DNA from: Acidobacteriota bacterium
GTDB lineage: Bacteria > Acidobacteriota > Thermoanaerobaculia > Gp7-AA8
Direction: 5' to 3'
Assembly (NCBI GenBank): GCA_003223645.1
Contig: QHVT01000003.1
Coordinates: forward strand, 248,001 to 312,000
Length of the DNA: 64,000 nt
Part shown: piece by piece, positions 11,338 to 19,431 of the stretch
Layout: every line of letters starts with the position of its first letter
Position numbering within the stretch: the first letter of the stretch is position 1
The notes under the pieces: model-generated
Seen by the model: only the letters and a program-made list of their open reading frames with translations
What the model was told of the DNA's origin: nothing
The model's database searches: none
Made by a program: the position numbers and the translations under genes

Positions 11338-11649
11338 TTATTTCTTGAACGTCCGGATGAATGCCACGAGCGCCTTGATCTCGGCGTCGGTCAGCTTCCC
11401 TTTATAGGCCGGCATTTTCCCTTTGCCGTCGCTGATTATTTTCGTCAACTCCGCGTCGGTCTGCTTCTGCACGTCCGCCGATCTGAGGTCGCGCAGCTTG
11501 AGGTTTTTCCCCATCGTGGTCTGCCCGGCTCCATCCGGCCCGTGGCACATCGCGCATTTCGACTTGAAAATCGCGGCGCCATCGGGACCGGCAGCGAATA
11601 CCGGTACTGCAATGAGCAAAATCAGAAGCGTGACTGCGGTCTTTTTCAT
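11338..11649 (-). CDS. Periplasmic monohaem cytochrome c
   Basis: A 103-residue class I cytochrome c with a Sec signal peptide (MKKTAVTLLILLIAVPVFA) and one haem motif (CAMCH, residues about 35-39). The sixth ligand Met is probably in GKMPAYKGKLTDAEI, the usual cytochrome c6/c555-type motif. It is strongly similar over its whole length to the neighbouring gene at 11665-11991 and, less so, to the cytochrome at 24066-24374. This suggests local duplication. In the operon it follows the NapC-like and 11-haem/cytochrome b genes, so it may shuttle electrons through the periplasm to the porin-cytochrome complex encoded on the other strand. Confidence 0.9.
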   Translation of the reverse strand: MKKTAVTLLILLIAVPVFAAGPDGAAIFKSKCAMCHGPDGAGQTTMGKNLKLRDLRSADVQKQTDAELTKIISDGKGKMPAYKGKLTDAEIKALVAFIRTFKK

Positions 11650-11664
11650 GGTTTCTCCTCGTCT

Positions 11665-11991
11665 TTATTTCTTTTTCGCCAGCTCGCGCATGTACGCCAC
11701 GAGCGCATTGATCTCGGCATCGGTCAATTTGCCCTTGTAGGCCGGCATTTTTCCCTTGCCGTCCGCCGTCCAGGTAAAGAGCTCCTTGTCGGTCTGCTTC
11801 TGCACTTCGGTGGAACGGAGGTCGCGCAGCTTGAGGTTCTTGCCCATCGTGGTCTGTCCCGACCCGTCGGCGGCGTGGCACGTCGCGCATTTGGCTTTGT
11901 AAAGCGCGGCGCCGTCGGGGCCGGCGGCAAAGGCCGGCACGGCCATCGTGACAATGAGAAGCGTGATACGGATGATGGTATTTCGTTTCAT
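11665..11991 (-). CDS. Periplasmic monohaem cytochrome c (paralogue)
   Basis: A 108-residue cytochrome c with signal peptide (ending PAFAAGPDG), one haem motif CATCH near residue 37 and the same GKMPAYKGKLTDAEI Met-ligand region as the adjacent 103-residue protein. It differs around residues 70-80 (ELFTWTADGKG against ELTKIISDGKG) and has a lysine-rich end. The gene is 11 bases after the NapC-like gene and 15 before the paralogue, so all three are one transcript. A pair of small soluble cytochromes next to membrane quinol dehydrogenases suits periplasmic electron carriage. Which partner each prefers is unknown. Confidence 0.9.
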   Translation of the reverse strand: MKRNTIIRITLLIVTMAVPAFAAGPDGAALYKAKCATCHAADGSGQTTMGKNLKLRDLRSTEVQKQTDKELFTWTADGKGKMPAYKGKLTDAEINALVAYMRELAKKK

Positions 11992-12002
11992 GGCTTTCTC
12001 CT

Positions 12003-13484
12003 CTACATGCCGCCGCCGGTATGGCAGTCGGCGCAGTTGACGCCGCGGAGATCACCGATGTCGACCGGATGCTCGAAAACCCCCGAGGCGTTGCCTTCAT
12101 TGAGGACGGTGTGACAGACCTGGCAGTCCTTGCTGATCCGCTTCCCGTCCGCGCTCACGTGCTGATCGTCGTGACAGCGGAAACATCCCAGCGACGTCAT
12201 ATGGCCGACGTTGTCCGGGTGCGTGCGCCAGTCGACGCGCATTTCCGGGAAACGCGTGATCTTGAAAATCTGCTGGAGTGTCAGCACTGCACCGTCAATG
12301 GAATTCTTTTTGGACGTGAATGCCGCGGTTTGATTGTCGCGATACCACGCCGGCAGGTCTTTGGCGATTCCCTTCAGCGCGGCATCCGTCGATGCATAAT
12401 CCTTCGCCAGCGTCGCGACGGCCTGTTGCTTGATGAACGGCAGCGACCGGTCGATGCGGCCGGCCGTCAATGCGGCGTCGACAGCGCGGTCCGGCGAGCG
12501 GTAAATGTGCGTCGGGCGATTGTGGCAGTCGACGCAATCCATGGTGCGCCTCGGTGCCGTCGCGATTTGCGCATTGGTCAGTTTCGCCGCTTCGGATTGA
12601 TAGACCGTGACCTTGCCGGTTTTCCGGTCGCGGATTTGAATCCACGGAATCGCCTGGCGCTGCTTGTCGGTGGCGATGTACGTCACCTCATTGGAGATGT
12701 TCATGTGCCAGTGGATGCCCGACGCGTTTCCCGCGGTCGGACTGCCGCCGCCGGTCTTGATCAACATCCGCACTTCGCGTGGGGTGTTTTGCTCGTCGTA
12801 CTGATAGTGATTGAAGATCTTCAATTGCGCGCCGAAGAATTTCTCGGGCCAATGGCATTGCTCGCAGGTCTGCTGTGCGGGTCGGAGATTTTCGACAGGC
12901 GACGGAATCGGACGCGGATATTTATGGAACAGCGCCGCATAGACCTGATACGAGCCGGAGAGCTTCGACTTCACGAACCACCCCGCGCCCGGCCCGATGT
13001 GGCAGCCCGCGCAGCCGACACGCGCGTGCGGCGAGGTCTGATACGCGGTGTACTCCGGATGCATGACCTGATGGCACGTGGTTCCGCAGAACACGTCGGA
13101 TTCCGTATAGTGATAGGCCTGATAGCTGCCGACGACCGACATCGTCACGAAGAGAATCAGGCCTAACGCGGTCGAGATCAGGATCAGCCGCGTGCGGCGC
13201 TGATTGAGGTCGATGCGCGGATATCGCGCGACTTCGCCGGGCGCGCGGCGGTGCCGCCGCCGGCGCTCGAGCAGAATTCCGCCGATGTACAGCACCAGCC
13301 CGAAAATCAAAATGGCCGGCGCGACGATCCACGTCAGAATCCCGAAATACGGATTACCGTTCGGGTGGCTGAAATCGAGATAGATGAGAAATGCCAGGTT
13401 CGCGAGCGCAATGACGGCGATCGCCGCGCCGAATTCGCTGACGAGATTCCGCGACAGCCGCGGCCGATCACTCGATGGGCTCAA
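12003..13484 (-). CDS. Heptahaem NapC/NirT-family membrane cytochrome c (ImcH-like)
   Basis: A 493-residue inner-membrane protein. The first 130 residues hold two to three membrane helices (AVIALANLAFLIYL; ILFVTMSVVGSYQAY). Seven haem sites follow. The first is CGTTCH, an unusual C-x3-C-H spacing, followed by a possible Met ligand (QVMHPEY) as in NapC/NrfH. Then come CAGCH, CEQCH, CVDCH, CFRCH, CQVCH and CADCH. NapC/NirT proteins oxidise menaquinol and pass electrons to periplasmic acceptors. A seven-haem version near multihaem exit cytochromes resembles Geobacter ImcH, an inner-membrane gateway to extracellular electron acceptors. That role is inferred from haem count and neighbours. It overlaps the next upstream gene by 17 bases. 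Confidence 0.85.
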   Translation of the reverse strand: MSPSSDRPRLSRNLVSEFGAAIAVIALANLAFLIYLDFSHPNGNPYFGILTWIVAPAILIFGLVLYIGGILLERRRRHRRAPGEVARYPRIDLNQRRTRLILISTALGLILFVTMSVVGSYQAYHYTESDVFCGTTCHQVMHPEYTAYQTSPHARVGCAGCHIGPGAGWFVKSKLSGSYQVYAALFHKYPRPIPSPVENLRPAQQTCEQCHWPEKFFGAQLKIFNHYQYDEQNTPREVRMLIKTGGGSPTAGNASGIHWHMNISNEVTYIATDKQRQAIPWIQIRDRKTGKVTVYQSEAAKLTNAQIATAPRRTMDCVDCHNRPTHIYRSPDRAVDAALTAGRIDRSLPFIKQQAVATLAKDYASTDAALKGIAKDLPAWYRDNQTAAFTSKKNSIDGAVLTLQQIFKITRFPEMRVDWRTHPDNVGHMTSLGCFRCHDDQHVSADGKRISKDCQVCHTVLNEGNASGVFEHPVDIGDLRGVNCADCHTGGGM

Positions 13485-15306
13485 TCAAATCCTCCCCGTC
13501 GACGCCGGCGTCCGCGGTGTCGGAGGTATATGCCCGTGGATGTTCTTCTTTGAACCGATGTGCCGACATCTTCCCGTCGAACCAGGCCCAGTTCATCGGG
13601 TAAACGTCGGGGTCGAAGATCACATGATAGAGGTGCCAGATGAGGATAGCCAGCGTTGCCAGAATCGCTTCATAGAAATGGATGGTGGTGGCGATGTCGA
13701 TCCACCAACGCGGAATCCACGTCGCGACGCCGGTGAAATACCAGATCACCAGGCCGGTGACCGCCATGACCAGCGTGCCCCACAACCCGGCCCAGTACTC
13801 CATTTTCTCGGCGTAGCCGAAGCGGCCGGTTTGCGGATGCCGGTTGCGGAGAACGTCCTTCAGGTCGCGGGCGTCGGAGAAGCGGAACCAGAGATCGCGC
13901 AGTCCCTGCCGTCCTTCGCGCGTCAGCGTCATGTAGCCGAGGTGATAGAGGCCGATGGCGATCATCACGACGGCGGCGATGCGATGGATGATGCGGCGCA
14001 CGGCCTCATTGGGGCCGAACGGCCAGGCGAACCACGACTCCGGCCACGCCAACGCGAACCCGCTGATCACCAGCACGACGAAGCTCACCACGAGCACCGC
14101 GTGCTGGATGCGCTGATTGAGAGTCATGCGCACCACTGTCGGTCCTCGCGAGAGCCTCGCCGCGCGCGCCTTGCGGAACCACAGCAGGAGGTTATGCAGC
14201 AGCATGAACCCGATCGTCGCGACGATCAGGACGGTATAAATCCTGGCGATCCAGGTATTGATGCGCGACGGCGTGTCGCTCACGTCTCCCTGCATGACGT
14301 GAATTTTTCCGCGGGCGAAATTCGCGTTGACGCCGCGATGGCACGTGCCGCACGTCTTCGGCAAATTCGCGACATTGACCGCCGAACGCGGATTGGAAGA
14401 AGGAAGGATATTGTGCGCGCTGTGGCAGCTCGCACAATCGGCGGCGACGGTCGATCCCATGCGCCGCGCGAGCCCGTGATAGCTCGATTGCCATGACGAC
14501 ACGCGCGTGCCGGGGACGCCGAATTCTTTCGTCAGGCGAACCCCGTCGTGACAGCGCGCGCAGCTCGATCGCGGCCCGGCCAATTGATCGCCGGCCTTGC
14601 TGATCGTGTGAATGCCGTGGCAGTCCGTGCAAACGGGAGCGCTCCAATTGCCGCGCGCCAGTGCTTTTCCGTGCACGCTCTCGCCATACTGACCGGCGAT
14701 CGCGGCGTGGCACTTGCCGCAGGTTCTGCCGACGTTGAACTTGAAAATACCGGATAGCGGATCGTTCGCCCCACGGACATCATGAGAATCGTGGCAATCG
14801 GTGCAGACGGCAGCTTTCACCGATCCGCGCGCCACCGCGCGCCCGTGCACGCTCTGCTGATACGAGATGGCCGATTGCGCGCTCAATCCGGCTTTCTCCA
14901 TGACGAATTTCTGGGCGTGGCATTGCGAGCACGTTTGCGCAATGTTGGCGTGATTCGTTCTCGATTTCGGATCGGCGGCGGGAAGAATCTCGTGGGTGGC
15001 GCCGTGACAATCCTTGCAGCGCGCACCTCCGACGCTTGCACCCTTGGCGTGCAGGCTGTTGTTCCACGCGGCGACGGCGTCGGAGTGGCACGATGCACAA
15101 TCGACAGCCTTCGGCTTCGCCTCGTGTGGAATCGTCGCCGCATCGGCGTGGCAATCGATGCAGCCGAGGGGCGAATGGACAGAGCCGGCGAATTTCTTCG
15201 CGTCGACGGTGTCGTGGCAGGCGAGGCAGTCGTCATTGGTTGTCTGGGCGTGCGCCGTGAGCGCTGCGAACAAGAAGAGAACGGCGATGATGATCTGTTT
15301 GCGCAT
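13468..15306 (-). CDS. 11-haem cytochrome c fused to cytochrome b (CbcL-like)
   Basis: A 612-residue fusion. A signal peptide (MRKQIIIAVLFLFAALTAHA) is followed by eleven CxxCH motifs (CLACH, CIDCH, CASCH, CKDCH, CSQCH, CTDCH, CGKCH, CTDCH, CARCH, CASCH, CGTCH) up to about residue 330. A membrane half follows with five helices resembling formate dehydrogenase gamma / HydC cytochrome b, with histidines in QRIQHAVLVVSF, RIIHRIAAVVMI and IHFYEAILATLA. The plan matches Geobacter CbcL (multihaem c plus dihaem b), a menaquinol oxidase for low-potential extracellular electron transfer, though CbcL has nine c haems. The ATG at 15306 is preferred because it opens the signal peptide. A GTGA-N6-TCAC site lies 66 bases upstream. 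Confidence 0.88.
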   Translation of the reverse strand: MRKQIIIAVLFLFAALTAHAQTTNDDCLACHDTVDAKKFAGSVHSPLGCIDCHADAATIPHEAKPKAVDCASCHSDAVAAWNNSLHAKGASVGGARCKDCHGATHEILPAADPKSRTNHANIAQTCSQCHAQKFVMEKAGLSAQSAISYQQSVHGRAVARGSVKAAVCTDCHDSHDVRGANDPLSGIFKFNVGRTCGKCHAAIAGQYGESVHGKALARGNWSAPVCTDCHGIHTISKAGDQLAGPRSSCARCHDGVRLTKEFGVPGTRVSSWQSSYHGLARRMGSTVAADCASCHSAHNILPSSNPRSAVNVANLPKTCGTCHRGVNANFARGKIHVMQGDVSDTPSRINTWIARIYTVLIVATIGFMLLHNLLLWFRKARAARLSRGPTVVRMTLNQRIQHAVLVVSFVVLVISGFALAWPESWFAWPFGPNEAVRRIIHRIAAVVMIAIGLYHLGYMTLTREGRQGLRDLWFRFSDARDLKDVLRNRHPQTGRFGYAEKMEYWAGLWGTLVMAVTGLVIWYFTGVATWIPRWWIDIATTIHFYEAILATLAILIWHLYHVIFDPDVYPMNWAWFDGKMSAHRFKEEHPRAYTSDTADAGVDGEDLIEPIE

Positions 15307-15372
15307 GACGGCCCCGTTGCCACAGTAGGTTTTGCGGCGCCGGGACACGAGGAGCGGAGTCACCCCTGCGTG

Positions 15373-15386
15373 GTGACGCGCCTCAC
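15373..15386. promoter_or_regulatory. Predicted Crp/Fnr-type operator inside the end of ccmD
   Basis: GTGACGCGCCTCAC has both GTGA and TCAC halves with six bases between. It lies 66 bases upstream of the 11-haem/cytochrome b gene and overlaps the last bases of ccmD. It may therefore give the cytochrome genes their own promoter. Confidence 0.5.
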
Positions 15387-15505
15387 GCCTTCGTGTGTCT
15401 CTTCCATTCCGCGATCACGCGGATTGCATATGCGCCGAGCATCACCGCCGTGATCGTGTATGCGGCGGACACGAACCCCCAACCGCCAATGACTGTTCCG
15501 TTCAT
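15383..15505 (-). CDS. ccmD: CcmD, haem exporter small membrane subunit
   Basis: A 40-residue protein, MNGTVIGGWGFVSAAYTITA followed by VMLGAYAIRVIAEWKRHTKA: one membrane helix and a basic cytoplasmic tail. This is typical of CcmD, which releases haem-loaded CcmE from CcmC. Its start overlaps the stop of ccmC by four bases (ATGA), as expected for the pair. The W/G-rich N-terminus followed by the Y-A-hydrophobic segment fits the family, but the protein is too short for more motifs. Confidence 0.8.
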   Translation of the reverse strand: MNGTVIGGWGFVSAAYTITAVMLGAYAIRVIAEWKRHTKA

Positions 15506-16185
15506 ACCGTCACCTCGATGGCGTCCGTGTCGAACAGGGGAGGGTTGATCTCGTCCTCGGCGCGCAATGCCGCCGTGCGCGCCCGGATCGTCATCACTCC
15601 GGCGATCAGCGCGAGCATTCCCGCGAAATTGATGAGCAGCGGGATGAGAAACTCACGTGAGACGGTCGACGGACTCGATTGCTGCTGATGCAGCGAATTC
15701 CACCACTTGACCGAGAAGTAAACAATCGGCACGTCGATGTAGCCGACGACTGTCGCCACCGCCGCCCAGGCTGCACGTCTCGCGGGATCGTCGACGAAGC
15801 GGCGTAATGCGGCGATGCCGAGGAACGCCATCAGCAGAATCGCGACCGTCGTCAGTCGTGGATCCCAGTCCCACCACACGCCCCACGTCGGCTTCGCCCA
15901 GATTGCGCCCTGCACGGAAAGCAAAAAACAGAGCACGATCGACATCTCGATCGCTGCTTCGAGCCGGTGATCCCAGCGCCAGCGATTGGTCACGAGATAG
16001 GCGGCCGCACAGACGAACGCCCACGTCAGGACGAGCATCGCGCACCAGGCGGTCGGCACGTGCACGTACATGATGCGCTGCACGTTGCCCATGTATTGTT
16101 CGGCCGGCGCGATCGCGAGTCCGTACCACGAGCCGGCGGCGAGTAAGAAAACTCCTACAACGATCAAGGCTACGGGGAGCCGCAT
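15502..16185 (-). CDS. ccmC: CcmC, haem-handling protein of cytochrome c maturation
   Basis: A 227-residue, six-helix inner-membrane protein of the haem-handling family. The tryptophan-rich motif WGVWWDWDPRLT near 105-115 binds haem at the periplasmic face. Flanking histidines (MYVHVPTAWC near 45 and NSLHQQQSS near 170) are the expected axial ligands. CcmC loads haem onto CcmE, which is encoded about 43 kb away in this window with CcmFGHI. I start at 16185 because AAGGA lies eight bases upstream; an alternative ATG at 16194 would sit on that ribosome site. ccmA and ccmB are not nearby. The gene diverges from the OmcA-type gene, sharing a 200-base intergenic region with an operator. Confidence 0.9.
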   Translation of the reverse strand: MRLPVALIVVGVFLLAAGSWYGLAIAPAEQYMGNVQRIMYVHVPTAWCAMLVLTWAFVCAAAYLVTNRWRWDHRLEAAIEMSIVLCFLLSVQGAIWAKPTWGVWWDWDPRLTTVAILLMAFLGIAALRRFVDDPARRAAWAAVATVVGYIDVPIVYFSVKWWNSLHQQQSSPSTVSREFLIPLLINFAGMLALIAGVMTIRARTAALRAEDEINPPLFDTDAIEVTV

Positions 16186-16272
16186 ACGTTCCATCCTTGT
16201 GTATCTTTTCGGTCCTGGCAGCACCATACTGACCGCAGTCCAAAACCGGCATCATCGTCCTCACGGACGTCG

Positions 16273-16286
16273 GTGACAGCCATCAC
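16273..16286. promoter_or_regulatory. Predicted Crp/Fnr-type operator in the divergent ccmC / decahaem region
   Basis: GTGACAGCCATCAC, both halves intact. It lies 87 bases from the ccmC start and 99 bases from the outer-membrane decahaem gene, so one site could serve both directions. I see no other gene in 16186-16385. Confidence 0.55.
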
Positions 16287-16385
16287 ACTGGTCTTGTGGC
16301 TCAACGCATGGTCGGCGTACGGCTTACGGCCTTAGGGTGACATCGACGCCGAGGAGTGCGCTCCTCGCAAGATGGAAGGACGCTC

Positions 16386-18506
16386 ATGAGAAAGCACAAA
16401 AACCTGCTTCGCACGCTGCTGGTGCTCGCGATCGCCGCAAGCCTCACTGTTTCCACGTCCGGCGATACGGGACGGCGCCGATCCGTCGGCCAGCCGTCGC
16501 CCGCGAAGGCGGTCTACAAACCGGATCAGATCGAGTCGTATCTCAGCGAGAACGACCTCGCGTACATCCGTCCGGGCCTGAAGATCAAAGTCAACTCCGT
16601 CACCATCGGCACCGATCGCAAGCCGGTCGTCGACGTCACGTTCACCGATGATTTCGATCAGCCGATCGATCGCCTCGGCAAAACCACGCCGGGCCCGATC
16701 TCGATGAGCTTCGTTCTTGCGTTCTGGGACCCTGCCGTACGTCATTACACGTCGTATACGACGCGGACCGCGACCGGAGCGGCGAACAGCCCGAACCCCG
16801 GCGCGAGAGCGATTCAGGCGGCGGCGGATTCCGGCGGCGTCTTCACGGATCTCGAGGCCGGCCACGCGAAATACAAATTCGCCACGGCGCTTCCCGACAA
16901 TTTCGATCAGACGAAGACCCACACGCTGGGGATTTATGCGGCGCGCAATCTCACGAACATTCCGGCGGTCGGCTTCGGCAAAAATTATTTCGCGAACGCC
17001 GAATTCGATTTTCGTCCGGACTCCAAAGCGGTCACCGAAACCTGGGCCAAGATCAATGACACGACGAGCTGTCTCGCGTGCCACAACACCCGCACGTTCG
17101 GACTCCACGGCGGCTCGCGCCGCGACGTGAAGCTCTGCGCCCTCTGCCATCAGCCGCAGACCGTCGATCCTGACACCGGCAATACCGTCGATCTGAAAGT
17201 GATGATCCACAAGATCCACGCGCCGGGCGAGCTGTCGAAGCCGTACATCATCTGGGGCAACGCCAACTCGATTCACGACTTCTCCGGCGTGACGTTTCCG
17301 CAGGACGTGCGCAACTGCGACAACTGCCACGAAGGCATCGACGCAACCAAGAAACCGGCGCAAGCCGACGCCTGGTACACGAAGCCGGGCCGCGAAGCGT
17401 GCGGCTCCTGCCATGACGACGTCAATTGGGTCACCGGCGCGAATCACCCCGGCGGAGCCCAGGCCAACGACAACGCCTGCGCGTCGTGCCACCAGCCCGA
17501 GAGCTCACTCGAATTCGACGCGTCGATCAAAGGCGCGCACATGATTCCGCTGAAATCGAAACAGCTGAAAGGCATCACCGCGACGGTCACGAGCGTCACC
17601 AACCTCGCACCGGGCAAGAAGCCGACCGCGGTGTTCCTGCTGAAGAACGGCGACGGCACGTTCATCGACGGAACGAAACTGGCGACGTTCTCTCCGATCC
17701 TCGCCGGCTCGACCAGCAATTACACCTGGTACCGCCGTGAAGACGGACGTACGGGCGCGTACAACGCGACCGCCGGCACGACGACCTACACGTTCACGAA
17801 TGCGGTTCCGGCCGACGCGAGCGGCACGTGGACGATCAGCGCGGACATCCGTCGCGCGGCGACGCTCAAACGCGGCGACGGCGGTGCCGACATCGCCGTG
17901 CAGGAATCGACGATCAATCCGATCAAGTACGTTGCGATCACCGGCACCGCCACTCCGCGCCGCACGGTCGTGACGCTCGCGCAGTGCAATCAATGCCACG
18001 ACTCGTTGTCCCTGCACGGCGGACAGCGCAACACCACCGAGGAGTGCGTGATCTGCCACAATCCCGTCGAGAACGACAGCGCGCGCCGCACGGCGAACGC
18101 GGGACAACCGGAGTCGGTGTCGTTTCAGCGCATGATCCATCGCATTCACACCGGCGAGGAGCTGACGCAGGACTTCACGATCTACGCGTTCGGCGGCACG
18201 CCGACGAACTTCAACGAAGTGCTCTTCCCGGGCGACCGCACGGACTGCGCGAAGTGCCACAGCGGCAACTCGCATCTGCTGCCGCTGCAGCCGGGAATCG
18301 CGTCGGTGAACACGCTGCGCGATTTCTTCACGCCGCACGGTCCCGCCACGGCCGCATGCCTGGGATGCCACGACAGCAGAGACGCCGCGGCGCACGCGTA
18401 CCTGAACACCGTCCTCTTCCCCGGCGCGGCGACGCCATCCGAGGCGTGTGCGACGTGTCACGGGACAGGCAAAGACTGGGCAGTCGAGAAGGTGCACGCC
18501 AAGTAG
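16386..18506 (+). CDS. OmcA/MtrC-family decahaem c-type cytochrome
   Basis: A 706-residue exported cytochrome with a Sec signal peptide (LLVLAIAASLTVS) but no obvious lipobox cysteine. There are ten CxxCH sites: CLACH, CALCH, CDNCH, CGSCH and CASCH in the first pentahaem domain (residues about 225-380), then CNQCH, CVICH, CAKCH, CLGCH and CATCH in the second (about 535-700). Beta-sandwich regions precede each domain, the split-barrel/pentahaem layout of Shewanella OmcA/MtrC. These are terminal reductases at the cell surface that pass electrons to metals or other insoluble acceptors. The ATG at 16386 has GGAAGGA upstream. It heads a decahaem-decahaem-barrel operon. Confidence 0.9.
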   Translation: MRKHKNLLRTLLVLAIAASLTVSTSGDTGRRRSVGQPSPAKAVYKPDQIESYLSENDLAYIRPGLKIKVNSVTIGTDRKPVVDVTFTDDFDQPIDRLGKTTPGPISMSFVLAFWDPAVRHYTSYTTRTATGAANSPNPGARAIQAAADSGGVFTDLEAGHAKYKFATALPDNFDQTKTHTLGIYAARNLTNIPAVGFGKNYFANAEFDFRPDSKAVTETWAKINDTTSCLACHNTRTFGLHGGSRRDVKLCALCHQPQTVDPDTGNTVDLKVMIHKIHAPGELSKPYIIWGNANSIHDFSGVTFPQDVRNCDNCHEGIDATKKPAQADAWYTKPGREACGSCHDDVNWVTGANHPGGAQANDNACASCHQPESSLEFDASIKGAHMIPLKSKQLKGITATVTSVTNLAPGKKPTAVFLLKNGDGTFIDGTKLATFSPILAGSTSNYTWYRREDGRTGAYNATAGTTTYTFTNAVPADASGTWTISADIRRAATLKRGDGGADIAVQESTINPIKYVAITGTATPRRTVVTLAQCNQCHDSLSLHGGQRNTTEECVICHNPVENDSARRTANAGQPESVSFQRMIHRIHTGEELTQDFTIYAFGGTPTNFNEVLFPGDRTDCAKCHSGNSHLLPLQPGIASVNTLRDFFTPHGPATAACLGCHDSRDAAAHAYLNTVLFPGAATPSEACATCHGTGKDWAVEKVHAK

Positions 18507-18534
18507 GTGTAGCGCAGGCTTTCCAGCCTGCGCT
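18507..18534. repeat. Palindromic repeat, single arm, intergenic
   Basis: One hairpin arm, GTGTAGCGCAGGCTTTCCAG followed by CCTGCGCTCC. It starts directly after the stop codon of the outer-membrane decahaem gene and ends 19 bases before the next start. It can fold into a GC-rich hairpin within the operon and might set relative expression of the two genes. Confidence 0.85.
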
Positions 18535-18553
18535 CCGAAAGGATGGCCTGGCC

Positions 18554-19420
18554 ATGAAACCGTACACCTTCTTGCTCCTGCTCTGTCTCGCGCTGACGGT
18601 CCGCGCGCAGGAAGCAGCGCAGCCTTCGTGCGGCGACTGCCACGATGAGGCGAAAGCGTTCGTCACCAATCCGCACGCGCGCGGCGCGGTCGTGAAAGGC
18701 GTCGTACCGAACGACGTCTGCACGACCTGCCACGGCGACGGCGCGGAGCACATCGAGTCCGGCGGCGACAAGACCAAGATCACCGTTCCTCGCGGACTCT
18801 CCGGAGCGAACGACACGTGCCTGCTGTGTCACGAAGAGACCCGCGGCGGCATGCACGCGAACACGAATCAGGTGAACTGCCTGACCTGCCACTCGATTCA
18901 TAAGTCGGATCCGCGCTCGCCGCATCTCGTCGCCAAGCCGCAGCTCGCGCTATGCGGCACGTGTCACACGCAAGCAGCATCGATGCGCAACAAGCCGTTC
19001 GCGCATCGCCTCGATCGCGGCGGCATGACCTGCTCGACGTGTCACGATCCGCACGGCCGCCGCGCGAAAGGCGAGCGCTCGCTGGCGCTTCTCGGCCATT
19101 TGCGCACGACGCGCGCGGGTGAGGCGCCGTGCGTTTCCTGTCACACCGAGAAGCGCGGTCCCTTCGTCTTTTCGCACGGCGGACTGGAGACCGGCGAATG
19201 TACGACCTGCCATGAGACGCACGGCTCGTCGAATCCGAAACAGCTCGTGCGCGCGACGGTGCAGCAAGTCTGCATCGAGTGCCATTCGCCGATCGCCGCC
19301 GCCACGCTCGGATCGCAGCCGCCGTCGTTCCACAACCTCTCGCTGCCGCGCTATCAGAACTGCACGACGTGCCACGTCGCCGTCCACGGTTCGAACCGCG
19401 ATCCGCAACTGTTGAAGTGA
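18554..19420 (+). CDS. MtrA/DmsE-family periplasmic decahaem cytochrome c
   Basis: A 288-residue protein with signal peptide (MKPYTFLLLLCLALTVRAQE) and ten haem motifs: CGDCH, CTTCH, CLLCH, CLTCH, CGTCH, CSTCH, CVSCH, CTTCH, CIECH, CTTCH. Length, haem number and the repeated T-C-x-x-C-H-x-x-H pattern match MtrA/DmsE/PioA. In this family the cytochrome threads through an outer-membrane barrel and carries electrons from periplasm to surface. The barrel gene follows (start 12 bases after this stop), and the surface decahaem gene precedes it. Together they make a complete MtrCAB-type conduit. Whether electrons flow outward (respiration) or inward (oxidation) cannot be told from sequence. Confidence 0.9.
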   Translation: MKPYTFLLLLCLALTVRAQEAAQPSCGDCHDEAKAFVTNPHARGAVVKGVVPNDVCTTCHGDGAEHIESGGDKTKITVPRGLSGANDTCLLCHEETRGGMHANTNQVNCLTCHSIHKSDPRSPHLVAKPQLALCGTCHTQAASMRNKPFAHRLDRGGMTCSTCHDPHGRRAKGERSLALLGHLRTTRAGEAPCVSCHTEKRGPFVFSHGGLETGECTTCHETHGSSNPKQLVRATVQQVCIECHSPIAAATLGSQPPSFHNLSLPRYQNCTTCHVAVHGSNRDPQLLK

Positions 19421-19431
19421 TGGAGACTCTG

